Assembly: GCA_030142905.1 (NCBI GenBank)
Contig: JASJOG010000151.1
Span: forward strand, 10,001-74,000
DNA: 64,000 bases
Source: Heliopora coerulea
Lineage: Eukaryota; Cnidaria; Anthozoa; Scleralcyonacea; Helioporidae
Reading direction: 5' to 3'
Positions within the stretch are counted from its first letter, which is position 1, and every line of letters begins with the position of its first letter. Below are positions 22,291 to 32,772 of this stretch, piece by piece. The position numbers and the translations under genes are program-made. The notes below the pieces were generated by a model. The model had not been told where the DNA came from and did no database searches. It worked only from the letters and a program-made list of their open reading frames with translations.

Positions 22291-22384
22291 CAAATGGGTG
22301 ACGAAAGGGTACAGTAATATTATTCAACTGCAATTTCTACAAAATAAATAGAAATTCCCTTTGCTTATGTGGAATAAACAACAA

Positions 22385-23260
22385 TCATTCCACATAACCA
22401 AAGGGAATGCTAGAGAAATCATCATGAACGAGTCGTTCATCAAACGTATAACTAAATCTCTTCTTTACTTTTTTGGTAAACACACATAACTTATCATTTT
22501 TCACAATTTGATTCTCTTTAACATCCACAAAAATATCAGAATCATTTACAACAACATTTATAAACTCATGAGTCAATTATTTCTTAACATTAACATTGGT
22601 TAACTTAAATCCCTTCACATGAACGATTTCTCGGTCTTTATTAGTAAGATAGGAATAACATTTTGGTCCAGTACTACAACATTCCGTTATATATTCACCA
22701 TGACTTAATTAATTTTTAAGTTGTCCCACAAATGATCCGCATTTGATTAATTCTTCCCCGTTTTCATAATAATAATAGAATTGGTATCAAAATACAAAAC
22801 AGAATCTCAAGGTAAAGAAATCAAAGCATCGTATAATCTCAATCTAGCAAAACAAGTAACGAAACAAGCAATAACGACTTTGGTATTACTTTCATAAGTG
22901 ATATGACTCGCTTTTTTCCTAGCAGCAACTCTAATAATGTTATGATCAAAATAATTGAAATGAATATTTTCATAAATACGATTTTCTAGAAGAGTACTTA
23001 ATTCTTCATAAGTTTTAACATAAAATATTTCCACTCTATCTTCATTTTAAGCAAATTTTCCCCACAAAGCATTTAAAATCAATTTCACAATATTATGCAA
23101 TCCTACTCGAATTCCTTGCATTTCAAATCTATCCAACATCGTACCCTCACGTTTCAAATAATCAGAAATAAATTTATCAATCAATTAATTTTTCAAATTT
23201 CCATTTTGATCACGACAACGAGCTGGAGGTAGATATAAAAGGGCCATTCTAGTGCATTTA
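22385..23260 (-). pseudogene. POLB: Family B protein-primed DNA polymerase, C-terminal part
   Basis: Final third of a Maverick-type family B polymerase. Visible on the minus strand: LLYLPPARC (about 23230), the palm motif B region KLILNALWGKF (about 23055-23085), CFVTCFARLRLYDAL (about 22830-22870), and the motif C equivalent YFDTNS (about 22780-22800), where YxDTDS is usual. The Asp-to-Asn change at the second acidic position, two frameshifts and an in-frame stop show inactivation. The preceding part of the gene is at 38290-38505, and the N-terminal part is at 56564-58616. The three pieces are separated by the insertions A2 and A1. Confidence 0.8.
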
Positions 23261-23399
23261 CATTTTTTTCAATTTTTTAACATTATTTTTAAAATATTGT
23301 TAAATGTAGGGAAATTTTTTAATAATTTTAATAATTACTTTTATACCATTTTAAAAATTATTTTTCAAATTTTTCACAAATTTGACAAAAAAATTCTCA

Positions 23400-23640
23400 C
23401 AAATTTCACAGGGAAACTTTAGCAGCCAAAGACTGTCCCGCAAATGTTAATCAAACTTCACAGGGAATTTACCTTAAATTCCAAACATCCCTAGTGATTT
23501 GAACATCTCAATGTAAACATAAAAACCATCTCTACTCATGCCAGTTGTTAGGGATATTTGGAATGTAAACAATGTTAACGTCACTTACTATGGGGAATTC
23601 CCCTCACGTAAAAAATTAAGATTCTAATGAAGTCGCCACC
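23400..23640. repeat. Terminal-region repeat of A2 with an internal palindrome
   Basis: Contains an imperfect palindrome, CCAAACATCCCTAG...TTAGGGATATTTGG (about 23482-23564), followed by ATGTTAACGTCAC and GGGGAATTCCCC. The same pieces occur at 58685-58820 with the palindrome in the opposite orientation, next to copy A3. Because both sites mark the left edges of family A copies A2 and A3, this is probably a terminal feature of that subfamily. A hitch-hiking MITE is the alternative. Upstream (23262-23400) is only AT-rich filler. Confidence 0.5.
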
Positions 23641-23701
23641 TGTAAATCACCTGTACAAGTTTATATGCCTGTAAAATTAAGTCAGAAGTGAAAGTAGTAA
23701 T

Positions 23702-23866
23702 ATGGAACATGATCACGGTGAAGTCTCCATACTAGTGCACCGAGAATTACCTAACTTAAAGGACGTGATATCACAGCACAGATCCTGTGTCCTGCTGTGT
23801 GGAACATCACTCCCACTTTTTGTTTGCATTATTGTTGGTCAGTGGTATTCACCACTTTTTTTTTAA
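23702..23866 (+). CDS. Possible 54-aa single-pass membrane protein
   Basis: An ATG-initiated frame of 54 codons, soluble at the N-terminus with a C-terminal hydrophobic segment (SLPLFVCIIVGQW). It lies 38 bp before the myristoylated protein gene. It has no counterpart in A1 that I can see, and no family is recognised. It could be chance. Confidence 0.2.
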   Translation: MEHDHGEVSILVHRELPNLKDVISQHRSCVLLCGTSLPLFVCIIVGQWYSPLFF

Positions 23867-23903
23867 TTTATGGGCTAAATAAAAAAAAAATGCTTAAAAA
23901 TAA

Positions 23904-24194
23904 ATGGGTAATTGTGTTTCATCAAAAAGAGAAAAAGAAAATAAAAATCATTATAAAACAGAATTGTTTAGAATTGGATTATCATTTGGAAAAGGTACAT
24001 CAAGTGTAGAAGGACATGCACAAGTTGGATATGCTTCAAACACTAAAAAACAATATGGACCAAATGCATTTGAAAAAAGCAGAGGTGTATTTGTTAAAAA
24101 CAGCTTTGCTGAAGGTCAAAATAATTTATCAGCTGATAGCTGTGTTGTTGAAGAAGAAACAAATTTAAATATAGAAAGGACAAATGTTGAATAA
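23904..24194 (+). CDS. N-myristoylated small protein (A2 variant)
   Basis: A 96-aa frame starting MGNCVSSK, a textbook N-myristoylation signal (Gly2, Ser6) with a neighbouring cysteine suited to palmitoylation, so the product should sit on membranes. The middle is glycine-rich with short amphipathic repeats. A1 has a protein with the same MGNCVSSK start at 55514-55960, but the rest of the sequence hardly matches, as if only the membrane anchor were conserved. It is encoded opposite to its neighbour, as in A1. Function unknown; a virion matrix or assembly role is a guess. Confidence 0.6.
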   Translation: MGNCVSSKREKENKNHYKTELFRIGLSFGKGTSSVEGHAQVGYASNTKKQYGPNAFEKSRGVFVKNSFAEGQNNLSADSCVVEEETNLNIERTNVE

Positions 24195-24251
24195 TAAAAA
24201 ACTTTTATAATAATTTTGTAATAATTTATAATATTACAAAGTTTAACAAAA

Positions 24252-24743
24252 TTATTCATCATGTTTTTCAACTTCCTTACCTTTTGCTTTGCAGTCATAT
24301 TTTGTCTTATGTTTTACCACATGTTTTCCCACTGTGACACCACCACTCAATATTCCAAGATAAGGTAAAAATGGTGTTAATTTTTTAACTACAGATTTTA
24401 CATCTTTTCTCAATAATTTATCATTTTGTAATTGTTTTTCCAATTTTTCACTATTTTCAATTGCATCTAATCCTCCTAATAAATCTGAAAATTTACTAAT
24501 GAGTAAATCTGTTAAAAATACATTTGCTTTTTCTGCTTGTCTAACTTCATATTCCACATGAATTTTTAATATAACTTTATCATTTGCTTTTTTCAAATTT
24601 TGAACTGATTGACTAATTTCACCATCTTCAGATAATCTTATTAATTCTTCATGCTTTTTCAATATATCAGCTTTGCTGTCTTCTTTTGTTAACACTTGTT
24701 TTTCTTCAACTGTGACTGTAGGAATTTCACAATTTTCACTCAT
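24252..24743 (-). CDS. Conserved coiled-coil family A protein, intact A2 copy
   Basis: The intact 163-aa version of a protein found in all three family A copies (A1 54925-55480, A3 59680-60146). It has an acidic N-terminus, a helical segment with LIRLSEDGEISQSVQNLKK (about residues 30-50), a heptad-like middle, and a C-terminal PFLPYLGILSGGVTVGKHV segment. That segment looks like a short membrane-active or re-entrant helix, followed by a basic tail. The start codon overlaps the stop of the ATPase gene, so the two are probably co-expressed. No family is recognised. Position next to MCP and ATPase suggests a virion or morphogenesis role. Confidence 0.7.
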   Translation of the reverse strand: MSENCEIPTVTVEEKQVLTKEDSKADILKKHEELIRLSEDGEISQSVQNLKKANDKVILKIHVEYEVRQAEKANVFLTDLLISKFSDLLGGLDAIENSEKLEKQLQNDKLLRKDVKSVVKKLTPFLPYLGILSGGVTVGKHVVKHKTKYDCKAKGKEVEKHDE

Positions 24744-25365
24744 TTATTTTATAACCAAATGGAAAAATTAAATTAATTTCTAATCTTGAATATTTTTTTG
24801 TTTTTAATGTTTCTAAAATTTTATCCAATTCTTTTTTACCTTCCGATGTGTGGTCACCTACGTCTAAATATTCTTGATTTATTGGGATTATAAAATGTGA
24901 CTAATTTTGAAATATTTTCTCTAAATGGTTTTGTAATAGATGTCAACTGTTGTGTAATTACAACAACAGAAAGATTATAATGTCTTGCAGAAAATCCCAA
25001 TTTTACAAGCTGGCTTGTTCAATTTTTAACACTTTTTCCACTAGCACAGTCATCCAATATGATTAAACTTTTACTTCCTTTTGAAAAGTCAACTATAAAT
25101 TTTAGCCAATCTTCAACATTATCTTGATCACAAGGTATTGCAATAAAATCTTCATCTTTATTATATTTCCAATTTTCATAAGTTTTATTTCATTTAAATG
25201 TGGGACAAATTAAAAAAATATAATCAAAATAATTTTTATACTCATTTTCTATAAAATCTAAAAGATATTTTGTTTTTCCACATGCAGTCATACCAACAAT
25301 TATCATATTAAATGGTACTTTAGCATCCAAAGAATGTTTTTTATATCATTATTCATTTCGCTCAT
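24736..25365 (-). pseudogene. ATP: Family A packaging ATPase, A2 copy
   Basis: Same gene as A1 54276-54932. The Walker A motif GMTACGKT (about 25270-25295) and Walker B LIILDDC (about 25045-25065) are intact in sequence. A frameshift near 25325, TGA codons at about 25187 and 25019, and a deletion near 24895 before ARG-rich out-of-frame codons inactivate it. Gene order MCP-ATPase-coiled-coil is the same as in A1. Confidence 0.8.
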
Positions 25366-26521
25366 TTCACTCACTTTTTTTCATTTTTTTATTTTTTAAT
25401 AATTTATCATCTTCGATGTTTAAAACCGTATTGACAACAAATCTTTATTTACAATGTTTAGCAATCCATCACTTATTACAAAAATATGACACATTACATT
25501 AGCAGAAATGGCAGTTTTTGTAATTTCTAACAATAATCCAGACTGCATGTTTACTAATTTTTTACCAGTTCCATAAACAAAGTTATCATCTAATGTTCTC
25601 AAATCCACACATAATGCAAATGAATCTTTATAAAATTTTTCAATACTCATGACTGCATCACTATTTTCATATCCTCCGTGAAATATTATAAATGCTTCTT
25701 CAAAAAATCTTTTTGGCATAACTTGAGAATATACACTATTTGGTACTCCTTCAACAGATATTTTAACTTGTTATATTTGGATAAACAAATGGTTCAGTAT
25801 CTGTGACAGTTTTATTTCTAAATAACAGCACAACTGCTTTCATACTCTTCCGCAGTATATTTATGGTTTCATTATGTAAAGTTGCATCTTTATCCCATTC
25901 CACAGTTTTCATCAAAGTTACATAATTATATGATAATGATCTTCCTGTGGTGTAATTTGATCAAACATCAATTGCCAAACCTTGATTTTCAATTGTTTCA
26001 TACTCCAGTTCTAAATTTTCCAAAGTATATCCAACAACATTGGCCACTTTGTGCTTTCATAATTTCACTAGCTTTAGGAAGTTAAAACATATCGAAAATT
26101 GTTAATCATTCCTTAAGGAGCATATAGTCCGTGATCTGAAAGTATGTTTTCTAATTTTAAACACTGTTTTGTCCCATAAATATCATACATTAATTTATCA
26201 GAAGCTTTTTCTGCATCACCACTTGTTGCTCCAGAGTCATCCTTTGAAATTAATTTTCTAAGATTTTCTCTGCCAATACCATAACTTTAATATGAATAAT
26301 AATGCCCAGCAGATTGTGCGAAGTATCGCCATATGTAAACATTAACAGTTGCATAAACAAAGAAGGCTAGAAGAGTTTTAAAACATATTTATTGACTGAC
26401 GTTTTGTCACTACAAGCAACATCTTCAGAGTGGAGATCAGGGATTACAACGAGATAAATTTATATTAACAAACAGTATCGAATAACAATTAAGATGACAT
26501 ATTTACAGCAGTAAGGTGTTA

Positions 26522-27081
26522 TCAGAAGAGGGAAAGAGGCATCGAACCAATATTCCCGTTAAGAATTGGTTTTAATTTATTAATTATAAGACTTTCTTTA
26601 AGGAGTAGTTCAGAAACAGAAGGCGACGAGGATAATATTTTGAAGTCGGAAAAAGAAATGGGATGGCCAGTTTCAATGTGGTGGGAAAGGATACTAGTGG
26701 GAGAGGGATTAACTCTTCTGTTACCTGTCAAGGGTGAGATCCCCATATGATCTGAAATGCGTGTGTGTAACTGTTGGCTAGTTTGGCCAACATACAATGC
26801 CTTACAGCATTGACACGTAAATAAATACACCACATGCGATTTCAGGCCATCAGGGATCCTGTCCTTGACAGGGAAAAAAGAGCGAAGGCGAACGGATGGA
26901 GGAAAGGCGGACGATAATAGTTTGATGAGTTGAGTGCGAATTTGAAGGCCATGTGAACCAGTATACAGTAGAGAAAAATAAATAAAAAACTTAGGAGCAA
27001 TAGAAATCTTGGGAGCGGACGAAAAGGATTTAAAAACTTAGGAGCAATAGAAATCTTGGGAGCAGACGAAAAGGATTTCAA
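26522..27081 (-). pseudogene. Inverted partial copy of the Penelope-like ORF (GIY-YIG end)
   Basis: Minus-strand duplicate of the C-terminal part of the + strand ORF. The GIY-YIG-type segment CCKALYVGQTSQQLHTRISD is readable in one frame here without the frameshift present at 29300 in the + copy. It cannot be a complete gene because RT is absent. It is the coding content of the inverted terminal copy. Confidence 0.8.
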
Positions 27082-27120
27082 AACTTAGGAGCAATAGAAA
27101 TCTTGGGAGTGGACAATAGA
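26981..27120. repeat. Three-copy minisatellite at the internal junction of the Penelope-like element
   Basis: A unit of about 45 bp, containing ACTTAGGAGCAATAGAAATC and TTGGGAG(C/T)(G/A)GAC, occurs two and a half to three times where the inverted copy meets the 5' end of the full copy. The unit itself comes from the element (compare the reverse strand of 29060-29105). This suggests repeated short template jumps when the two halves were joined. Confidence 0.65.
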
Positions 27121-27160
27121 AATCTTATGGTTTCCGCCTGGACAATCATGCGTAGACATT

Positions 27161-29591
27161 TTGAAGAAACGATACAACAATGGAGCACTGGCTGGCTTTC
27201 GAAAGTTCCAACGCCTGGATTTAAAACTTGCAAAGGCGAAGTTAGACTTGGAATTTCTCACTAACTGTAAGAAGCACTCTGTCATACCAAAATTCCTCAA
27301 CTTCAAGTTGGCCAACCGACATTTGCAGAACTCTACAGCCTACGTGAACTGTCAAAAGAAACTCTTAAATGAAGAAATATCCATCAAACATTCCCGCATT
27401 CGAGTTCTTACGTCCGACTTAACCACCGCACTAAACTATCTTTCATCCTTGGTATCCTTTCTTGATCTAAACCAACTGAAATCCATATGCTTCGCCGAAA
27501 ATTCCAGACTTCTTAAACTTCATAAGAATGTCCAAGAGAAAAAACTCTTTCGCCTTCGTAAAGATTTTACGAAATGCTCCACGATCAACCCTGATGAGGT
27601 CGTATTCAACTTTTCTAAAAGGAACTTGACTCAAGAGGAAAAAAGACTATTAGCAAGAGGCTTGAACTTCTCAATTCCGCCAAGAAGACTTCGTTTTGCC
27701 GACTTCCTCATACCCTTCGAGATGCTTTATCACAAACTCACACAAGAACCAATTTATCCCAAATCTGGCTTTGATGAAGACCTACTTAAAACCCGCCTAA
27801 AAAATATCGCTCTTTCTGGATACAAAAGTTACCACCCACCAAGTTTTATTTTCTCCGACGAAGAGTTTCAAATAATAAAATCCCTTCGCAACGACAATGA
27901 CATTATTATTTTGAAGCCTGATAAAGGTAATGGTGTCGTTATCATGGACAAATCCGACTACGCTGCCAAAATGAATAGTATCCTGGATGATGAAACCAAA
28001 TTCATACGCTTGAATGAAGATCCCACTAGAACCACAATCAGTCGAGAGAATCGCTTGAAGAAATACCTTCGAGATTTAAAGAAGAACGGATCTATCATGG
28101 ACGCAACCTACCAAGAAATTTTTCCGACCGGCTCTCGACCTGATTACTTTATGGACTTCCTAAGGTGCATAAATTTGATATACCTTTAAGACCTATAATT
28201 TCTTCGATTAACACTCACTCTTACAGACTCGCCAAATTCCTTGTCCCATTGCTTCGCCCGATCTCTTCTAGCATATATGTAGTTAAGGATTCTTTTTCTT
28301 TCATCACTGAACTCTCAAGTCTTAAAACCAACCCTAGGGAAGTCATTATGGCCAGTTTCGACATCAAATCTTTATTTACCAACATCCCACTTAACAAAAC
28401 CATAAATATCATACTCTGTTTACTTTTTCATAACCAAAATTGTTTTCAAGGATTTTCCCATAATGAATTTAAGAAACTTTTAGAATTCGCTGTTAAGAAC
28501 AACCATTTCCTTTTCAACAACCAACTCTACGAACAGGTTGATGGTGTTGCTATGGGTTCCCCTCTGGGACCTCTCTTCGCTAATATCTTTCTCTCCTTTT
28601 ATGAAACCAGCTGGCTTAACAACTGTCCTTCACAATTCAAACCCATCTTCTACCGACGTTATGTTGATGACTGTTTCCTTCTATTTCGATCTTCGACTCA
28701 TATTCTACCACTTCTTAACTATCTAAACTCACAGCACGCTAATATCAAATTTACGCACGAAACTGAGAATAACAGCACCTTATCTTTCCTTGACATAAAA
28801 ATTAACCGCTCTGAAATTAATTTCACCACCAGTATCTACCGAAAATCCACTTACATCGGTTTACTAACTAACTTTAATAGTTTTATTCCGGACTGCTATA
28901 AAAAAGGCCTTATCTTTTCCCTTCTATTTCGATATTTTAATTTATGCTCTAGCTACTCCATCTTGCACTCTGAACTCCAGAAACTCAAACAAATTTTCAT
29001 TAAAAATGAATTCCCAGCTACCCTGTTTGACAAATGTGTAAGTTCATTTTTAGATAAATCCTTTTCGTCCGCTCCCAAGATTTCTATTGCTCCTAAGTTT
29101 TTAATTTATTTTTCTCTACCGTATACTGGTTCACATGGCCTTCAAATTTGCACTCAACTCATCAAACTATTATCGTCCGCCTTTCCTCAAGTTTCATTAC
29201 GCTTCGTCTTTCGCCCATCCGTTCGCCTTCGCTCTTTTTTCCCTGTCAAGGACAGGATCCCTGATGGCCTGAAATCGCATGTGGTGTATTTATTTACGTG
29301 TGTCAATGCTGTAAGGCATTGTATGTTGGCCAAACTAGCCAACAGTTACACACACGCATTTCAGATCATATGGGGATCTCGCCCTTGACAGGTAACAGAA
29401 GAGTTAATCCCTCTCCCACTAGTATCCTTTCCCACCACATTGAAACTGGCCATCCCATTTCTTTTTCCGACTTCAAAATATCCTCGTCGCCTTCTGTTTC
29501 TGAACTACTCTTTAAAGAAAGTCTTATAATTAATAAATTAAAACCAATTCTTAACGGGAATATTGGTTCGATGCCTCTTTCCCTCTTCTGA
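27161..29591 (+). pseudogene. Penelope-like reverse transcriptase with GIY-YIG endonuclease
   Basis: A nearly intact ORF of about 800 codons. The N-terminal region runs to about 27850, and the RT fingers include ILKPDKGNGVVIMDKSDY (about 27910-27960). Then come motif A FDIKSLFTNIP (about 28358), motif B VAMGSPLGPLFANIF (about 28545-28590) and motif C YRRYVDD (about 28651-28671). The C-terminal GIY-YIG endonuclease has LYVGQTSQQLHTRISDHMG (about 29320-29380) and a terminal conserved ESLIINKLKPILN. Two frameshifts, near 28145 and 29300, are the only evident lesions. It would copy RNA at a GIY-YIG-made nick. Confidence 0.85.
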
Positions 29592-30193
29592 TAACACCTT
29601 ACTGCTGTAAATATGTCATCTTAATTGTTATTCGATACTGTTTGTTAATATAAATTTATCTCGTTGTAATCCCTGATCTCCACTCTGAAGATGTTGCTTG
29701 TAGCGATGAAACGTCAGTCAATAAATATGTTTTAAAACTCTTCTAGCCTTCTTTGTTTATGCAACTGTTAATGATTACATATGGCGATACTTCGCACAAT
29801 CTGCTGGGCATTATTATTCATATTAAAGTTACGGTTTCTGTCAATACCATATTCAACCATATAATTTCATTCAAACTCAGGTTTCCATAAATCTTTGTAA
29901 ACTTATAATAAAGATTCTCCTGTATTATCATAAACAATTTCTCCAGCAAATTTAACAGCTAACCTTTTCTTTAACAATTTTGATAAATTATTTAAAAACC
30001 AAGATTTAGTATTTGCATTTTTTAAATTAAATAACAATTTTAATGAATTAGGAACAAGGCACAAGTCAGGTTTCAATTTAAGAATATCTATGTAAAGTTC
30101 TTCTTCAGGTTCAAAGTTACAACATGCCTTGTTCTGTTTCCTTTAATTTCACTCACTTTTTATCTTTTATATCCCAGGTATAATTCATTTACT

Positions 30194-31424
30194 CTATTCA
30201 TTTTTTATTATATATGAATTTTTCTTTCTCTGTTTGTATTCATTGTATAAAAAGTATGCAGTGGCAACAGCTAATATCCATAGATTTTTAGCAAGAAAAG
30301 CAATTCCTTTTGCACCCATGATAATATTTGTGAAATTAAATTCAAAACAGATGAAAACAATGGTCCAAGTTGTTTAGCAATATTACCAAGTGTTTTTGCA
30401 AAACTTGCCACTGCTTTTGAACCTTGTTTTATTACATTTCTAGTTCTAACTATTATTGTTGTAATTATTCCAGCAACAGCAGTAGAAACTGCTGATAATC
30501 CTAATAAATTTTCTTTTGCCCATTTTTTAAATCTTTCTAGTCTTCCAAGGTCACTTTCTTCAGAATTTTCATTTAAAATCCGTATTCCTTCATTGTGAAT
30601 TGGTCTTTCATTATTTTCAAATCTCATTTTATCTGCTTGAAGTTTAGCTATTTCAGAAAATTTTTTATATATTTGTTCTTTAATTTCATTTGGTTCATCT
30701 AAAGCCTTTTTTCTCCAATATTGATAGTCTTTATCCAATCCTTCAATTTTTCCTCACATTCTGATAAATTAGGGTAAATATTTTCAAAATATACTAAACC
30801 TCTAAATTCTCTTAATTCATATCTTTCAAATAATGTTCGCCTTGGATCCTGTATATTATCTAAAAATTCTTTCAAGTCATATTCATCAATTATATTATAA
30901 ATTTTATTTTGAATTTCTAAAACAGAATCATCAACAATATTGTTTATAAATTCAGGATTTTCAATATCACCACCGATTTGTTCTTCAACAAAAGAAACTG
31001 CTTTTTTTTCATATAATCATTGAATTCATTAACATATTTCTTATTTTTTTCGGTAAATAATTTTAGTTCTGTGCCTTTGTAAACATTATCAATCTTTTTA
31101 CCTTTGAATAAAATAGAAATGTTTTCATTTTCTCTAACAAATTCAGTTTCATCTAACAATATGCTTGAATTTGGGCCATTTTTCTTTTCTAGGGTAACAT
31201 CGAATATTTTTTTCTGTCACTAGTAATTGATGTTCTAATAGACCTAGCATCTTTTTTCACATCAGGCACTCTATTAAATTTGCTTTTTGGTTTTTCTATG
31301 TTTATTATAATAATACTTATATTATGATCTTCAAGGTCATCTCCACCAAAACTTGTTTCCCCTTCTTCTTCTTCTATATTTCTGTTTTTCATTTCAATAT
31401 CATCAAATCCACCTTCAGTCATTT
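30194..31424 (-). pseudogene. Family A membrane-active virion protein, A2 copy
   Basis: Counterpart of A1 51625-52993. The N-terminus begins GGFDDIE near 31415. The C-terminal part (30738-30200) has LGRLERFKKWAKENL, then an Ala/Gly-rich hydrophobic stretch, and a final transmembrane-like segment before a basic tail. Several frameshifts in the middle (31200-30740) and one near 30310 disable it. Its stop overlaps the capsid gene start by the shared ATGAATAG. Confidence 0.65.
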
Positions 31425-31440
31425 TATTTATTATTTTTAT

Positions 31441-31629
31441 TTAAATGAAAACAAAATAAGTTGTATTAATTTTGTTAATTCTTTCTACATATTCTTCACG
31501 CAATTCAAAGGGATGCCAATTTTTACAAATGTCAAAATTATTTAAATTTATCACCTTGTTAAAATAATCATAATAAACCTTTTCACAAAATAAATGTTTT
31601 TTATATATTTTAAAATATCTAATATCCAT
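31441..31629 (-). CDS. A2-specific small protein, unidentified (62 aa)
   Basis: An intact 62-codon frame between the integrase and the virion-protein gene. It is preceded by the AATAAATA(ATG)-type start context seen at other family A genes. A1 and A3 have no room for it (only 25 bp and 0 bp respectively), so it is a gain in A2 or a loss in the others. Rich in Tyr, Phe, Lys and Asn. No family recognised. Confidence 0.35.
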   Translation of the reverse strand: MDIRYFKIYKKHLFCEKVYYDYFNKVINLNNFDICKNWHPFELREEYVERINKINTTYFVFI

Positions 31630-31644
31630 ATTTATTTATTTATT

Positions 31645-32770
31645 TTATATATTTTGAATATTTTCTTGTGGTATAGCAGCTAAGCTGCTCAGAGCACTTT
31701 GTGCGATCCAAAAATTGTGTTTATTATCATATCCTAACCACCTCACCAACACCATATTTTTCCCTTTGACTTTTTTCTTTTTAATATTTTCTCAACTCTA
31801 TACATGTCATCCTTTTTATCCACAGCAGATAGTTCTTCTTCATAAAACTTTCCAATGATTAGTTCTCCCTCAAGATTTTTTATTTCATACATATTTGGGT
31901 CACCTCTGAATACTTTTACAACTTTAAAAATCTCTTCTGTAAAATTAGCTTCATAACCTTTTTTAAAAATATTCTTGTATTTAGAAACTCTCACAGTATC
32001 ACCAATTCTGAATTTAGGTAGAGGAAAATCTCCTAATGGATAACGATATAGTGTAAGCCAAACTTGGTGTTTGTTAGACTTGTCCATATCAGCAGGTTTT
32101 CGTTAATATGCTACTGTGTTTAGTTTGATTATAGTTATTTGTAAGTTTGCCTAGGATATTAACCCACTTGTAAGTTCCTTTGCTGTAGAAATATTTCCAC
32201 ATGGATGTTTTTAAAGTTCTGTTAAATCTTCCAACTATAGCTGCTTTCCTATCTGAGTTCATGGAGAAGTATTCAACATTATGTTCTTTCAAGAGTTCTC
32301 TGATGCCTACATTGTAAAATTCTTTTCCTTCATCAAATTGAATGACTTTTGGATATTTCCCAAATCTTTCTTTAAATTCTTACAACAACTCATTCACAGC
32401 TGTTGTCATGTTTTTAGTATCTTTTCTATATACAGGAATGGTAAATGCATATCGACTTAAAATTTCAACAGCTGTTAAAATCCAATAATATCCTTTATTC
32501 TGTCTACTGTATTTTCCCATATCAACCAAGTCCATTTGTATTTAATCAGCTAAATCCTTAACAAATGTTCTTTGGAATTTATGTTTCCTAACAATTGGTT
32601 TGTATCTTGCAAAAGTATCTTGTGTTTTTAATCAGTCTTGCACAATTTTTCTACTAACGTTTAATGCCTTTTCTTTTTGATAAAGTCTTTCTGCAGATTG
32701 ATAACCTGTTTCTGGGTTGTAGTAAATGTCTCTTGACTCTTGTTCAATAACAACTTCTTTATCACTCGCT
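31645..32770 (-). pseudogene. INT: Family A chromodomain integrase, A2 copy
   Basis: Same gene as A1 50470-51598. The N-terminal region has IYYNPETGYQSAERLY (about 32715). The DDE core includes QMDLVDM (about 32525), QFDEGKEFYN (about 32320-32345, second D) and IVGRFNRTLK (about 32205-32235). Here Gly stands where A1 and A3 have Glu or Lys before the RFN motif, so the catalytic E may be lost. Several TGA or TAG codons and a frameshift near 32095 are present. The C-terminal chromodomain is interrupted, without loss of frame, by a 33-nt palindromic insertion (31675-31707). The 5' end is cut at the inversion junction (about 32770). Confidence 0.8.
31675..31707. repeat. 33-nt hairpin-TCA-hairpin insertion in the chromodomain codons
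   Basis: The A3 copy (near 62975-62990) reads from the Trp-Ile codons straight to the Pro-Gln/Glu-Glu-Asn codons. A2 has 33 extra bases between them: AGCAGC-TAA-GCTGCT, then CA, then GAGCAC-TTT-GTGC and GAT. They are in frame and would add 11 residues rich in Ala and Ser. The module resembles the 27-nt double hairpins of A1. Confidence 0.8.
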
Positions 32771-32772
32771 TA

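Larger units (their letters stand above)
26284..29836 (+). mobile_element. Penelope-like retroelement with an inverted terminal copy
   Basis: A 3553-bp insertion in the A2 capsid gene, flanked by a 15-bp target duplication (26269-26283 and 29837-29851, one mismatch). The right part (about 27100-29836, +) is a full element. The left part (26284 to about 27080) is an inverted copy of its last 790 bp, so the ends are long inverted repeats. The 3' end carries CTGAAGA (29685) and GAAAC (29708) with AATAAA, compatible with the hammerhead-like tails described for Penelope-like elements. Both halves are nearly identical, so this is a young insertion. Confidence 0.85.
25420..30201 (-). pseudogene. MCP: Family A major capsid protein, A2 copy, split by a Penelope-like element
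   Basis: Counterpart of A1 53021-54254. The N-terminal part (30201 down to about 29837) and the C-terminal part (26283 down to 25420) are separated by the 3.55-kb insertion. The C-terminal jelly-roll region is well preserved, with FYKDSFALCVDLRTLDDNF, KLVNMQSGLLLEI and ISDGLLNIVNKDL readable (25420-25660). Other stops (for example in the lead at about 30160) and a frameshift near 25730 and 26040 add to the damage. The first start, at 30199-30201, overlaps the stop of the upstream virion-protein gene. Confidence 0.75.
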
